Shown here piece after piece: positions 33,679-41,896 of a DNA stretch of 64,000 bases (the first letter of the stretch is position 1; each line of letters starts with the position of its first letter). Position numbers and translations under genes: made by a program. The notes beneath the pieces are model-generated. The model had not been told where the DNA came from. It made no database searches and was given only the letters and a program-made list of their open reading frames with translations. Origin of the DNA: Advenella faeciporci. Lineage in GTDB: Bacteria > Pseudomonadota > Gammaproteobacteria > Burkholderiales > Burkholderiaceae_B. The stretch covers positions 1 to 64,000 of the forward strand of contig NZ_BMYS01000001.1 in assembly GCF_014652395.1 (NCBI RefSeq), read 5' to 3'.

Positions 33679-33766
33679 AAAAAGCCAACCTTATAAGCCT
33701 GGCAAACCAGCCTGTGTTGCAGGCCGGGCTTTCTCTTGCCAACATGGCAAGTGCCCGCTTACTATA
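33679..33766 (-). promoter_or_regulatory. Structured leader of the TerC-family gene with competing hairpins
   Basis: On the minus strand, TATAGT (33761-33766) could be the -10 of a promoter just after the sucD terminator. The leader then holds CTTGCC/GGCAAG (hairpin 1). Next is a large stem, AAGCC-C-GGC (33731-33723) with GCC-A-GGCTT (33703-33695), enclosing CCTG/CAGG. A third hairpin, GCCA (33703-33700) with TGGC (33687-33684), is followed by TTTTT. The last two share GCCAGG, so they exclude each other as in an antiterminator/terminator pair. The manganese yybP-ykoY signature GGGGAGUA was looked for and not found. Confidence 0.4.
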
Positions 33767-33784
33767 GCGGCCTTTACATCAAGC

Positions 33785-33827
33785 AAAAAAACCGCCCATC
33801 AAAAAATATCGATCGTGGCGGTTTTTT
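33785..33827 (-). terminator. Intrinsic terminator of sucCD
   Basis: AAAAAACCGCC and GGCGGTTTTTT flank a loop of about 20 nt. The symmetric A/T tracts make it usable on both strands; it lies 17 nt after the sucD stop. Confidence 0.85.
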
Positions 33828-33843
33828 GTTGTACTAAGACATA

Positions 33844-34725
33844 TTACAGAATGGATTTCAGCAATTTGCCCATTTCAGAAGGGTTGCGGGTTGTACGAAT
33901 ACCGCAAGCTTCCATCACTTCAAGTTTGGCATCTGCCGTATCGGCACCACCGGAAATCAGGGCACCGGCGTGACCCATACGTTTTCCTGGAGGCGCTGTA
34001 ACACCAGCGATAAAACCAACGATTGGTTTTTGCATATTGTCTTTGGCCCACAATGCAGCGTTAACCTCATCGGGCCCACCAATTTCACCAATCATGATAA
34101 CCGCTTCAGTTTCAGGGTCATCGTTAAACATTTTCAGGATATCGATGTGTTTCAGGCCATTGATGGGGTCACCACCAATACCCACTGCTGCAGACTGGCC
34201 CATACCCAATTCTGAAACCTGTGCAACGGCTTCATAGGTTAATGTACCGGAACGGCTAACGATACCGATTTTACCTTTACGGTGAATATGGCCAGGCATA
34301 ATACCAATCTTGATTTCATCAGGAATGGTCAAGCCAGGGCAGTTAGGGCCCAACAACATGGTTTTCTTGTTTTCAGCACGCATACGGTTACGTAGCTCAA
34401 GCATGTCACGAACCGGAATGCCTTCCGTAATGCAAATAGCCAGATCCAGGTCAGCCTCGGCTGCCTCCCAGATGGCTGCAGCAGCACCTGCTGGTGGCAC
34501 ATAAATAACCGAAACGGTAGCGCCGGTTTCTTCCTTGGCTTCTTTAACGGAACCGTAGATTGGAACGCCTTCGAAATCTTCGCCGGCACGTTTGGGGTTT
34601 ACGCCAGCGACAAAGGCTTCTTTACCATTGCCATATTCACGGCACATGCGTGTGTGAAATTGACCGGTTTTACCTGTAATACCCTGGGTAATTACTTTAG
34701 TGTCTTTATTGATAAGAATAGACAT
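33844..34725 (-). CDS. sucD: Succinyl-CoA ligase, alpha subunit
   Basis: TCA-cycle enzyme subunit of 293 residues that binds CoA and carries the phospho-histidine. Visible are the Rossmann region TQGITGKTGQFHT, NCPGLTIP, SRSGTLTYE, and the active-site RMGHAGALISGG. It starts 15 nt after sucC. Substrate-level phosphorylation depends on pairing with SucC. Confidence 0.98.
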   Translation of the reverse strand: MSILINKDTKVITQGITGKTGQFHTRMCREYGNGKEAFVAGVNPKRAGEDFEGVPIYGSVKEAKEETGATVSVIYVPPAGAAAAIWEAAEADLDLAICITEGIPVRDMLELRNRMRAENKKTMLLGPNCPGLTIPDEIKIGIMPGHIHRKGKIGIVSRSGTLTYEAVAQVSELGMGQSAAVGIGGDPINGLKHIDILKMFNDDPETEAVIMIGEIGGPDEVNAALWAKDNMQKPIVGFIAGVTAPPGKRMGHAGALISGGADTADAKLEVMEACGIRTTRNPSEMGKLLKSIL

Positions 34726-34740
34726 TGATGTGTTCCTTCC

Positions 34741-35901
34741 TTACTTGGCTGCTTCAACAACTTTGGTTGCAGCTTCTGCCATTGTGTCAGCGCTGATAAT
34801 GGGAAGACCTGAATCTTTCAGCATTTGCTTGCCCAGTTCTTCGTTGGTTCCTTTCATGCGAACAACCAGAGGCACATTCAGGTTTACCGCACGGCATGCG
34901 GCAATAACGCCTTCGGCAATAACATCGCAACGCATGATACCGCCAAAAATATTAACCAGAATCGCTTTCACGTCTTTGTTTTTAAGCATGATCTTGAATG
35001 CTTCGGTTACTTTTTCTGCCGTAGCACCACCGCCAACGTCAAGGAAGTTGGCCGGCTCGCCACCAAACAGCTTGATCGTATCCATGGTAGCCATGGCAAG
35101 ACCGGCACCGTTGACCAGGCAGCCGATATTACCGTCGAGCTGGATATAAGCCAGATCAAATTTGCTGGCTTCGATTTCAGCGGGATCTTCTTCGTCAAGA
35201 TCGCGGTAAGCAACAATCTCGGGCAAACGGTAAAGAGCGTTTGAGTCGAAATTGAATTTGGCGTCAAGCGCGATGATATCACCGGAACCGGTCAGGATCA
35301 GCGGGTTGATTTCAGCCAAAGAGGAATCAGTTTCGCAATATACCTTGTACAGCTTTTGGAATTCTGCCGCAGCCTTGGCAACGGATGCCTCGGGTACACC
35401 AATACCACGAGCAAGTCCTGCCGCTTCTTCATCGGTCAGGCCAGTGGCCGGATCAACAAATACTTTCAGGATTTTTTCGGGTGTTGCTTCGGCTACTTCT
35501 TCTACATCCATGCCGCCTTCGCTAGATGCCATGACACAAACGCGCTGGGTAGCACGATCGGTGACAATACCAACGTAGTATTCTTTTTTAATGTCGGCAC
35601 CTTCTTCAATAAGAAGACGCTTGACTTTCTGGCCTTCGGGACCAGTCTGGTGTGTAACCAGCTGCATGCCCAGGATTTCAGAAGCCAATTGACGCACTTC
35701 ATCAATGGAACGGGCCAGCTTTACGCCACCGCCTTTACCACGGCCACCGGCATGAATCTGGGCTTTGACAACCCAAACCGGTCCGCCCAGTGTTTCTGCT
35801 GCTTTCACAGCCTCGTCAACAGAGAATGCGGGAATACCGCGAGGTACGGTAACGCCAAACTTCTTCAGAAGTTCTTTACCTTGATACTCATGGATCTTCA
35901 T
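34741..35901 (-). CDS. sucC: Succinyl-CoA ligase, beta subunit
   Basis: A 386-residue ATP-grasp subunit of the TCA enzyme. Motifs include [43 protein letters not shown] and [10 protein letters not shown]. The start has AGG 7 nt upstream. A short hairpin with T tract (about 35936-35955) lies between it and the upstream DUF2889 gene. Confidence 0.98.
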   Translation of the reverse strand: MKIHEYQGKELLKKFGVTVPRGIPAFSVDEAVKAAETLGGPVWVVKAQIHAGGRGKGGGVKLARSIDEVRQLASEILGMQLVTHQTGPEGQKVKRLLIEEGADIKKEYYVGIVTDRATQRVCVMASSEGGMDVEEVAEATPEKILKVFVDPATGLTDEEAAGLARGIGVPEASVAKAAAEFQKLYKVYCETDSSLAEINPLILTGSGDIIALDAKFNFDSNALYRLPEIVAYRDLDEEDPAEIEASKFDLAYIQLDGNIGCLVNGAGLAMATMDTIKLFGGEPANFLDVGGGATAEKVTEAFKIMLKNKDVKAILVNIFGGIMRCDVIAEGVIAACRAVNLNVPLVVRMKGTNEELGKQMLKDSGLPIISADTMAEAATKVVEAAK

Positions 35902-35935
35902 GTATTACCTATATAGATGTAGGAAAAAATAAAAT

Positions 35936-35953
35936 GCCCTGCTTACGCAGGGG
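35936..35953 (-). terminator. Terminator-like hairpin upstream of sucC
   Basis: CCCTGC and GCAGGG form a compact stem with a 4-nt loop, followed on the minus strand by ATTTTATTTTTT. It probably ends the DUF2889 transcript; it lies about 35 nt before the sucC ATG, so sucC needs its own promoter or read-through. Confidence 0.65.
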
Positions 35954-35961
35954 GGCCATCA

Positions 35962-36531
35962 TCAATTGATTTTGCCCGCTTCAGGCACATCATTAACATA
36001 CCAGTCGGGATAGAACTCTTTTACCACCGGCGAAGTTAAAGCCAGAGCATGGCAACCTTCAAGCTGAAAAGGTTTTTTACCGGACCTTGCTTCTTTCCGG
36101 TTACGGGATGCAGACAAACTTTGAACAAAAACCGTTGGTAATAATACAACAAGTTCGGACATATGCGTACAGCCGGAGGTTCTGGAAAAGCGTTCTTTGA
36201 CCGCATTGCGAAAATTCCTGAGCAAATGCAAACCAATCAACGCTTTGTAATCCGCCTCGATTGCCGAACAGACTTGATCGTAAGGCGCATCCTCATAATG
36301 TGCGCGAGCATCGCGCACTTCTCCGCCCTCTGTTACCAACAGACAGATTTTCATATTATGTACCGGCGAACCCGCTACTTTTATGCTGCCATTACGTTTG
36401 GGGAAATCGTAAGCTTTGACATCAAGCAGGGAGGCTTCAAGCTCCCACAACCCATCCTCCCTTAAAAAGGAATTCATTTCTATTTTTCGGGTATGAATGG
36501 GTTTACGGCGTACTGAAGAATCAAACGACAT
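35962..36531 (-). CDS. DUF2889 family protein
   Basis: A 189-residue protein of unknown function. It carries the features of DUF2889: RKPIHTRKIEMNSF, DGLWELEASLLDVKAYDFP, HNMKICLLV and a conserved SGCTHMSELV. In Bordetella-type genomes a DUF2889 gene precedes sucC and follows recA-recX. Here the sucC neighbour is kept, but recA-recX is replaced by a divergent cfa. No signal peptide or transmembrane helix. Confidence 0.85.
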   Translation of the reverse strand: MSFDSSVRRKPIHTRKIEMNSFLREDGLWELEASLLDVKAYDFPKRNGSIKVAGSPVHNMKICLLVTEGGEVRDARAHYEDAPYDQVCSAIEADYKALIGLHLLRNFRNAVKERFSRTSGCTHMSELVVLLPTVFVQSLSASRNRKEARSGKKPFQLEGCHALALTSPVVKEFYPDWYVNDVPEAGKIN

Positions 36532-36884
36532 TATGAGACGAATTCAAGAGCAATTGATGAAAGATAGCGGAAAGTATAGCTTACCTGTAAATCTTCATGC
36601 ATGAATTCTTAAATTCGTCGTTTATTTATAGGGTTTACCCTAGAATCAAATACAATTGACGATTTATTGCAACCTTCAAGACCCTGTGGCATCAGACATT
36701 AGAACCTCATGGATTGAGTTTGAAATTTCGTGGTCACAATGTTAAGTTATACCTACTAATTCACAGAAGGATACTCTTACAATACAAAAGATATCCATTG
36801 CCTGTATTTCCCAATGCCCCTCATTTTTTGGAGCATTGTTTTCTTCGATGTGTTGTTTTCTTTATCTACCAAAAAGGAAAGCCC
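36532..36884. other. Divergent intergenic region, DUF2889 to cfa
   Basis: 353 bp. The most striking element is the perfect palindrome TAGGGT-TT-ACCCTA (36629-36642). Downstream on the plus strand are CAATTGACG and an A/T-rich region that could hold the cfa promoter, giving a leader of more than 150 nt; I could not assign -35/-10 hexamers with confidence. Confidence 0.5.
36629..36642. promoter_or_regulatory. Palindromic operator candidate TAGGGTTTACCCTA
   Basis: Six-bp perfect inverted arms around a 2-nt centre, about 245 bp upstream of the cfa ATG and 98 bp upstream of the DUF2889 start. A near-copy lies upstream of the rrn promoter at 454-467. The binding protein is unknown. Confidence 0.35.
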
Positions 36885-38045
36885 ATGAAAAACCAGGAGT
36901 TAGCGGGAGCAGATAATCTAAAAGCCGTCCATAACAAGTCTTACGAATACCTGAAGCAGCTCTTGGCCAGCTCAGGCATCATCATAAACGGGCACAATCC
37001 CTGGGACATCCAGATTCATGACCCCAAAGCGGCCGACCTGATTCTGGCGCAAGGCAGCAAAGGCCTGGGTGAGAGCTATATGGCAGGCATGTGGGATTGC
37101 CAACAAATTGATGAACTGATCAACATAATCCTGCGCAGCAAACTGGATGCCAAAATCAAAAACCTAAGCACCCTGTGGTATAGCTTGCGCGCACAAATTC
37201 TTAATCACCAAACCCGTACACGTGCCTGGGAAGTTGGCGAAACACACTATGATATTGGCAATGACTTTTTTGCCAAAATGCTAGACCCCTACATGACTTA
37301 CACCTGCGGTTACTGGGACAAGGCCAGCAATCTGAACGATGCCCAACTGGCAAAACTGGATCTGGTTTGCCAGAAGCTGAATTTAAAACCTGGCATGCAC
37401 GTCCTGGACATTGGTTGTGGATGGGGCAGCTTCATGCGCTATGCCGCAGAAAATTATGGCGTTACCTGCACAGGGGTAACCATTTCAAAAGAACAAACCG
37501 AATATGGCGAGCAATTATGCCAAGGCCTGCCCATTTCATTTCGCCTGGAAGACTACCGCGACTTGAATGAACAATATGATGCCATTGTCAGCCTGGGCAT
37601 GTTTGAGCATGTTGGACGTAAAAATTACCGTACCTATTTTGAAGTGGCCCGTCGCAACCTGAAAGAAGACGGCCTTTTTCTGCTGCATACCATTGGCGGC
37701 CAAATCCGTGACCATCATCCCGACCCCTGGATTGACAAATATATTTTCCCCAATGGAGAAGTGCCCGTCCTGGGACAGATTTCCGATTCACTGGAATCCC
37801 TGTTCGTGATAGAAGATGTCCACAACTTTGGGGCGGATTACGATAAAACACTCATGGCCTGGCATGCCAACTTCGAAAAACACTGGCATGAATTCAAGGG
37901 ACAGTATTTCCAACGCTTTTATCGCATGTGGCGTTATTATTTATTGGTTTGTGCTGGCTCATTCCGGGCTCGCTCAAATCAATTATGGCAGATTGTTCTG
38001 TCTCCGGATGGCGTTAAAGGGGGTTACCGGCGTCCCAGGTTATAA
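36885..38045 (+). CDS. cfa: Cyclopropane-fatty-acid-phospholipid synthase
   Basis: A SAM-dependent enzyme that adds a methylene bridge to unsaturated acyl chains of membrane lipids. 386 residues from the ATG with AGGAA 6 nt upstream; the ORF extends 57 codons further upstream without homology. Motifs: HYDIGNDFF, YTCGYW, the SAM loop VLDIGCGWGS (about 172-181), GMFEHVG and a C-terminal FRARSNQLWQIV. Length matches E. coli Cfa (382). Monocistronic by context. Confidence 0.97.
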   Translation: MKNQELAGADNLKAVHNKSYEYLKQLLASSGIIINGHNPWDIQIHDPKAADLILAQGSKGLGESYMAGMWDCQQIDELINIILRSKLDAKIKNLSTLWYSLRAQILNHQTRTRAWEVGETHYDIGNDFFAKMLDPYMTYTCGYWDKASNLNDAQLAKLDLVCQKLNLKPGMHVLDIGCGWGSFMRYAAENYGVTCTGVTISKEQTEYGEQLCQGLPISFRLEDYRDLNEQYDAIVSLGMFEHVGRKNYRTYFEVARRNLKEDGLFLLHTIGGQIRDHHPDPWIDKYIFPNGEVPVLGQISDSLESLFVIEDVHNFGADYDKTLMAWHANFEKHWHEFKGQYFQRFYRMWRYYLLVCAGSFRARSNQLWQIVLSPDGVKGGYRRPRL

Positions 38046-38084
38046 ATCACCCGAAGCCGGCAATAACCACTTAACGTCCGCTGT

Positions 38085-39395
38085 TCAAGATTCAAATACC
38101 GCAATGGATTCCACATGGGCGGTATGCGGGAACATATTGATAACACCTGCCGATATTAACCTGTAAGCGCCACCTTCAACCAGTACGCCAGCGTCCCTGG
38201 CCAGGGTGGCCGGGTTACAGGAAACATAGACGATACGTTTAGGCCTTTCGTCTGGTGCAAGCTGCGCCAGGGCCCTGGCAACCTCGAGCGCCCCCTCGCG
38301 GGGTGGATCAATAAGCATGCGGTCAAAATAGCCCAAATCACGCAACCATTGAACATCCACTTCAAACAGGTTAAGGGTTGAGAAACTTGTTTTACTTTCC
38401 AGGCCATGGTCTTTTGCGGCTTCAAGCGCCCTGTCTGTCAGGGTTTTGCTGCCCTCTATACCCACCACTTCTTTGGCTTTGGTAGCCAAAGGCAAGGTAA
38501 AATTACCCAATCCGCAAAACAAATCAGCCACCCTGTGCTGGGGTTGCACATTTAGCAAATTAAGTGCCCTGGCAATAAGGGCCCTGTTAATCTGGTGATT
38601 AACCTGGGTAAAGTCCGTAGGCTTATAGGCCATACGCAGACCAAATTGCGGAAGACTGTAAGCCAGCTTGCCTGCATCTTTTTCGTGCAGGGGCTTGACC
38701 GTTTCCGGCCCTTTTGATTGAACCCACCAGATAATATTATGTTTATCCGCAAAATCATCCAGCAAGGCCAGATCATTGTGTGTGAACGGATCCATGTGAC
38801 GCATGGTTAATACCGTTACACCATCCCCAATCGCCACCTCAATCTGAGGAACCCGCTCACGCACGCTTAAACTGCCAATAAGCCCGCGTAATGGCAGCAG
38901 CAAATCAGAAACATGTTTAGGCAGAATATGGCATTCGGTCATATCGGCCACATAGCCGCTTTTACGTTCATGAAACCCAACCAGAACCGACCCTTTTTTT
39001 CTGACATAGCGCACCGATAACCGTGCACGGTAACGATAACCCCAGTCAGGTCCGTGCATGGGCGCCAGCACCTGAGGTATTTTAAGTTTTGAAATATGCT
39101 GGAAACAATCTTCCAGGGCACGCTGCTTGACCGCCACCTGAGTGGAAGTATCAAGGTGCTGCATGGCACAGCCACCGCACATGCCAAAATTTGGGCAACG
39201 GGGCTTGACCCTCAGGCTGGACTCCTTCAATACCCGCTGCGTGCGTGCAATTTCATAAGAGGGCTTCTTTCTTAGAATAGTGGCTTCAACCACCTCTGTG
39301 GGAAGCGCCCCCTGAACAAAAATGGTTTTTCCTTCACGACGTGCTATGCCACGTGCCTCAAGATCCAATGATTCTATAGACAATACTTCAGACAT
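38085..39395 (-). CDS. rlmD: 23S rRNA (uracil-1939-C5)-methyltransferase RlmD
   Basis: A 436-residue protein: an N-terminal TRAM-like domain, an iron-sulfur site with Cys67, Cys73, Cys76 (CPNFGMCGGC) and probably Cys155 (TECHILP). The SAM-dependent core has FCGLGNFTLPLA, DPPREG and the catalytic region YVSCNPATLARD. It modifies U1939 of 23S rRNA. Its position near surE-pcm-nlpD fits the beta-proteobacterial locus, but the intervening genes differ. Confidence 0.95.
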   Translation of the reverse strand: MSEVLSIESLDLEARGIARREGKTIFVQGALPTEVVEATILRKKPSYEIARTQRVLKESSLRVKPRCPNFGMCGGCAMQHLDTSTQVAVKQRALEDCFQHISKLKIPQVLAPMHGPDWGYRYRARLSVRYVRKKGSVLVGFHERKSGYVADMTECHILPKHVSDLLLPLRGLIGSLSVRERVPQIEVAIGDGVTVLTMRHMDPFTHNDLALLDDFADKHNIIWWVQSKGPETVKPLHEKDAGKLAYSLPQFGLRMAYKPTDFTQVNHQINRALIARALNLLNVQPQHRVADLFCGLGNFTLPLATKAKEVVGIEGSKTLTDRALEAAKDHGLESKTSFSTLNLFEVDVQWLRDLGYFDRMLIDPPREGALEVARALAQLAPDERPKRIVYVSCNPATLARDAGVLVEGGAYRLISAGVINMFPHTAHVESIAVFES

Positions 39396-39470
39396 GACTG
39401 TTCCAATCCAAACGAAGCACCTATTGTAAATTCAAGCATGGACACAAGTGAACGAAGCCATGCAAAACAT

Positions 39471-39497
39471 AAAAAAATCCCGGTTAAAAACCGGGAT
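39471..39497 (-). terminator. Intrinsic terminator after the Spy-like gene
   Basis: ATCCCGGTT and AACCGGGAT form the stem, followed on the minus strand by seven T residues. It lies about 45 nt after the Spy-like stop codon and isolates it from rlmD. Confidence 0.88.
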
Positions 39498-39539
39498 AAA
39501 AGAGAGGATAGATACTAAGTGGTACAACTATTCAATAAA

Positions 39540-40193
39540 TCAGGACTTTGCTTCAGCCTGTTCAGCCGGTGCCTGTTTACCTCTGTTTTCCATACGTTGC
39601 TCACGTTTTTCCTGACGCTCTTGCCTACGCTCTTGCATTTTCCGGGCACGCTCCTGATAGTATTTACCCACCGTTGCCTGCTGTTCAGGTGTAAAACTGT
39701 CCCACAAAGCCAGCCATTGGGCCTGGTGTGCATCACGTTTTTCCTGCATAGTGGCACGCAATTCTTTCTCGGCTTCCAGCAAAGCTTTAGGATCAAGCTT
39801 GCCAGACTCTATTTGCTGCTTGCGAAGATCAAACACTTTCTTGAATATGTCACGGTGTTCGCCACGCGCCTGGTTTTTAACCTCAAGGGCAGCTTGCAGC
39901 TTGGTTTTTTGCTCATCGTTCAGTTTCAGGTCATCAACCAGCTTCTGATCTGCAGGGCCAAAACCGGGAATGACAATTGCAGCTTGAGCATTCATTTTTT
40001 GGCCATGATACTTATGATAGCCACGCTCACCTTTGAATTGGCCATACCCATCGCCCATTCTTTGGTTCATGCCAGGACGGGCATCAGCATCCTGGGGCTG
40101 GGCAGTAGCAACAGAAAATGCCGAACCGATCGCCAAGGCTGCGGTGGCCACAGTAAGAGATTTAACAACGAATGAAGAAATTGACTTAGCCAT
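39540..40193 (-). CDS. Periplasmic Spy/CpxP-like LTxxQ protein
   Basis: A 217-residue exported protein: a signal peptide ending near VATAQ (about residue 31), helical regions with LNDEQKTKLQAAL and FTPEQQATVGKYYQ (LTxxQ-type), then a Gln/Arg/Glu-rich tail (MQERRQERQEKREQRM). Related proteins chaperone or sense envelope stress or metal. The start is ATG 40193 with AAGGAG 8 nt upstream; the ORF extends 13 codons upstream without support. Function of this member is inferred. Confidence 0.8.
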   Translation of the reverse strand: MAKSISSFVVKSLTVATAALAIGSAFSVATAQPQDADARPGMNQRMGDGYGQFKGERGYHKYHGQKMNAQAAIVIPGFGPADQKLVDDLKLNDEQKTKLQAALEVKNQARGEHRDIFKKVFDLRKQQIESGKLDPKALLEAEKELRATMQEKRDAHQAQWLALWDSFTPEQQATVGKYYQERARKMQERRQERQEKREQRMENRGKQAPAEQAEAKS

Positions 40194-40345
40194 AATGGTG
40201 CTCCTTTGTGTTAACTGATAACGTGAAGCCATTTTGAGGCATAACCCGTTTCAAACCAATTGCACTTATGGCAGAATATTTTCAATTGATTACTGGAGAA
40301 ACGAAAGTTTATTATATCTGCACCCCGTTTTTGCCTGTTTTTTCT

Positions 40346-41128
40346 TTATTTACTCCAGGCAGCCAGATATTCCTGCCAATGCGGGGCATTGATTTCCTCA
40401 AGAGTCTGCCGAACCAGCTCCACCTCACGATCATAGGCAATTTGGTCTATTTCTCCGCGCATAAAACGGAAACGGCAATAAACCAGCCAGGTATTCACGA
40501 CATCGGTCTCGCAATAGGCTCTCACCTCATCGGCTTTACCCGCTTGCCAGGCCGGCCAAACCTGCCCGCCATCCATACCCAGCTTGCCAGGAAAACCGCA
40601 AAGTTTGGCCAGTTGGTCTAATGGCGCGTTGGCACGGCCGTTATACTTGGCCAGTAAATCCATTAAATCTATATGACGGGTGTGATAGCGACTAATGTAA
40701 TTATTATATTTAAAATCGCGATCTTCTTCACCCATATCCCAATACCGGTTCGCCTGAATACCGTGAATCAGGCTTCGGTAATGCAAGACGGGCAGATCAA
40801 AACCATTGCCATTCCAGCTAACCAGCCGTGGCGTATAACGTTCGATGGTTTTAAAAAAACCGTTAATAAGCGCTGCCTCATCATCGTCTGGCTTGCCCAA
40901 TGTTTTAACCCTGAACCCGTTATCATCACGAAAAACACAGCCAATCACGGCAATTTTTTGCAAATGCAGGGGGAAAAAATCAGAACCGGTTTGCGCTATC
41001 CTGATGTCCGTGGCACGCTCAATAACTTCGGTATCGGGCATATCCGGCTCCCAGCCATTCAGGCTACGGAGTCCCTGTGCATCGGGAATGGTTTCAAGGT
41101 CAAAAACAAGGGTAGGAAGCATAAACAA
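40346..41128 (-). CDS. PolB-like DEDDy 3'-5' exonuclease
   Basis: A 260-residue predicted nuclease. Exo I is FDLETIP (Asp10, Glu12), Exo II is NGNGFDLPVL, and Exo III is YCETDVVNTWLVY with the Tyr typical of DEDDy enzymes. No polymerase domain is present. Such stand-alone proteins trim DNA or RNA 3' ends; the substrate is unknown. It starts 3 nt after nlpD and occupies the position where rpoS would be expected. Confidence 0.85.
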   Translation of the reverse strand: MFMLPTLVFDLETIPDAQGLRSLNGWEPDMPDTEVIERATDIRIAQTGSDFFPLHLQKIAVIGCVFRDDNGFRVKTLGKPDDDEAALINGFFKTIERYTPRLVSWNGNGFDLPVLHYRSLIHGIQANRYWDMGEEDRDFKYNNYISRYHTRHIDLMDLLAKYNGRANAPLDQLAKLCGFPGKLGMDGGQVWPAWQAGKADEVRAYCETDVVNTWLVYCRFRFMRGEIDQIAYDREVELVRQTLEEINAPHWQEYLAAWSK

Positions 41129-41131
41129 ACT

Positions 41132-41845
41132 TTATTTTGGCAAATAAGACAAGGGGTTGACCGGCTGACCATTACGGCGGATTTCAAAATGCAATCGAGG
41201 TGAAGTGGTGTCAGACTGACCGACTTCAGCAATTTTTTCACCTTTACCCACCCTTTGCTTGTCTTTAACCAGCAACTTGCTGTTATGTGCATAAGCGGTA
41301 ATAAAACCATTGCCATGTGATATCAGGATAAGATTACCCAAACCACGCAAACCGTTACCTACATAAGAAACAGTTCCTGATGCTGCCGCATAAACCGGAT
41401 CACCCACATTACCCGCAATATCTATGCCACGGGTTGAACTGGAATAGCCGGTGATAATATTACCCTTGAGTGGCCACATCCAGGAAACCAGGCCCGCATC
41501 ACTGGCCTTGGGTGCCGATGTTGATACACTTCCGGCAGAAGGCGCATTGGCGGTATTGCCTGAACTGCTTGCCACACTTGAAGATGAAATACGCAAACGT
41601 TGCCCCACCTCGAGTTGAGAGGGATCTGATATATTATTCAGTGATTTCAGTTGGGCAACACTCACGTTATACCTGCGTGAAATACTGTAAAGCGTATCGC
41701 CTCTTTGCACTACATATTGCCCTGCAGAGGCACCACCACCGCCAAGGCTGGACACCGGTGCCTTACCTGTACCGCCACAACCAGCAAGTACTGCTGCCAT
41801 GAACACGGTACCCAATAACAATGACTTTCTTCTGAACGAATGCAT
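41132..41845 (-). CDS. nlpD: NlpD-type LysM/LytM lipoprotein
   Basis: About 237 residues. A lipobox LAGC, one LysM domain (YVVQRGDTLYSISRRYNVSV), a Ser/Ala-rich linker, then a degenerate LytM (M23) domain: the metal-binding His of HxGxD is replaced in TRGIDIAG and the HxH motif reads LHFE. It therefore should act as an activator of an N-acetylmuramoyl-L-alanine amidase rather than a hydrolase. Two ATGs six bases apart (41851 and 41845) are possible behind GGAT. Position surE-pcm-nlpD is standard. Confidence 0.93.
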   Translation of the reverse strand: MHSFRRKSLLLGTVFMAAVLAGCGGTGKAPVSSLGGGGASAGQYVVQRGDTLYSISRRYNVSVAQLKSLNNISDPSQLEVGQRLRISSSSVASSSGNTANAPSAGSVSTSAPKASDAGLVSWMWPLKGNIITGYSSSTRGIDIAGNVGDPVYAAASGTVSYVGNGLRGLGNLILISHGNGFITAYAHNSKLLVKDKQRVGKGEKIAEVGQSDTTSPRLHFEIRRNGQPVNPLSYLPK

Positions 41846-41896
41846 ATTCATAATATCCAGTTTGCCAATTAAATAATTAAGGCAAAAATTCTCCAA

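Larger units (their letters stand above)
33506..33843. other. 338-bp region between terC gene and sucD
   Basis: Holds, from right to left on the minus strand, the sucD terminator, a candidate promoter, the structured leader (33679-33766) and about 170 nt of unstructured A/T-rich leader to the TerC-family ATG. No additional ORF is convincing. Confidence 0.6.

Noticed and set aside
33506-33800. yybP-ykoY manganese riboswitch upstream of the TerC-family gene
   Set aside because: The conserved GGGGAGUA core was looked for on the minus strand and is absent; only a generic structured leader is claimed.
36714-36884. 57-codon in-frame extension upstream of cfa
   Set aside because: No homology to Cfa, no ribosome site at its start, and a clear AGGAA precedes the internal ATG at 36885.
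41132-41845. NlpD-like protein as an active M23 endopeptidase
   Set aside because: The zinc-binding His of HxGxD and the first His of HxH are replaced, so catalysis is unlikely.
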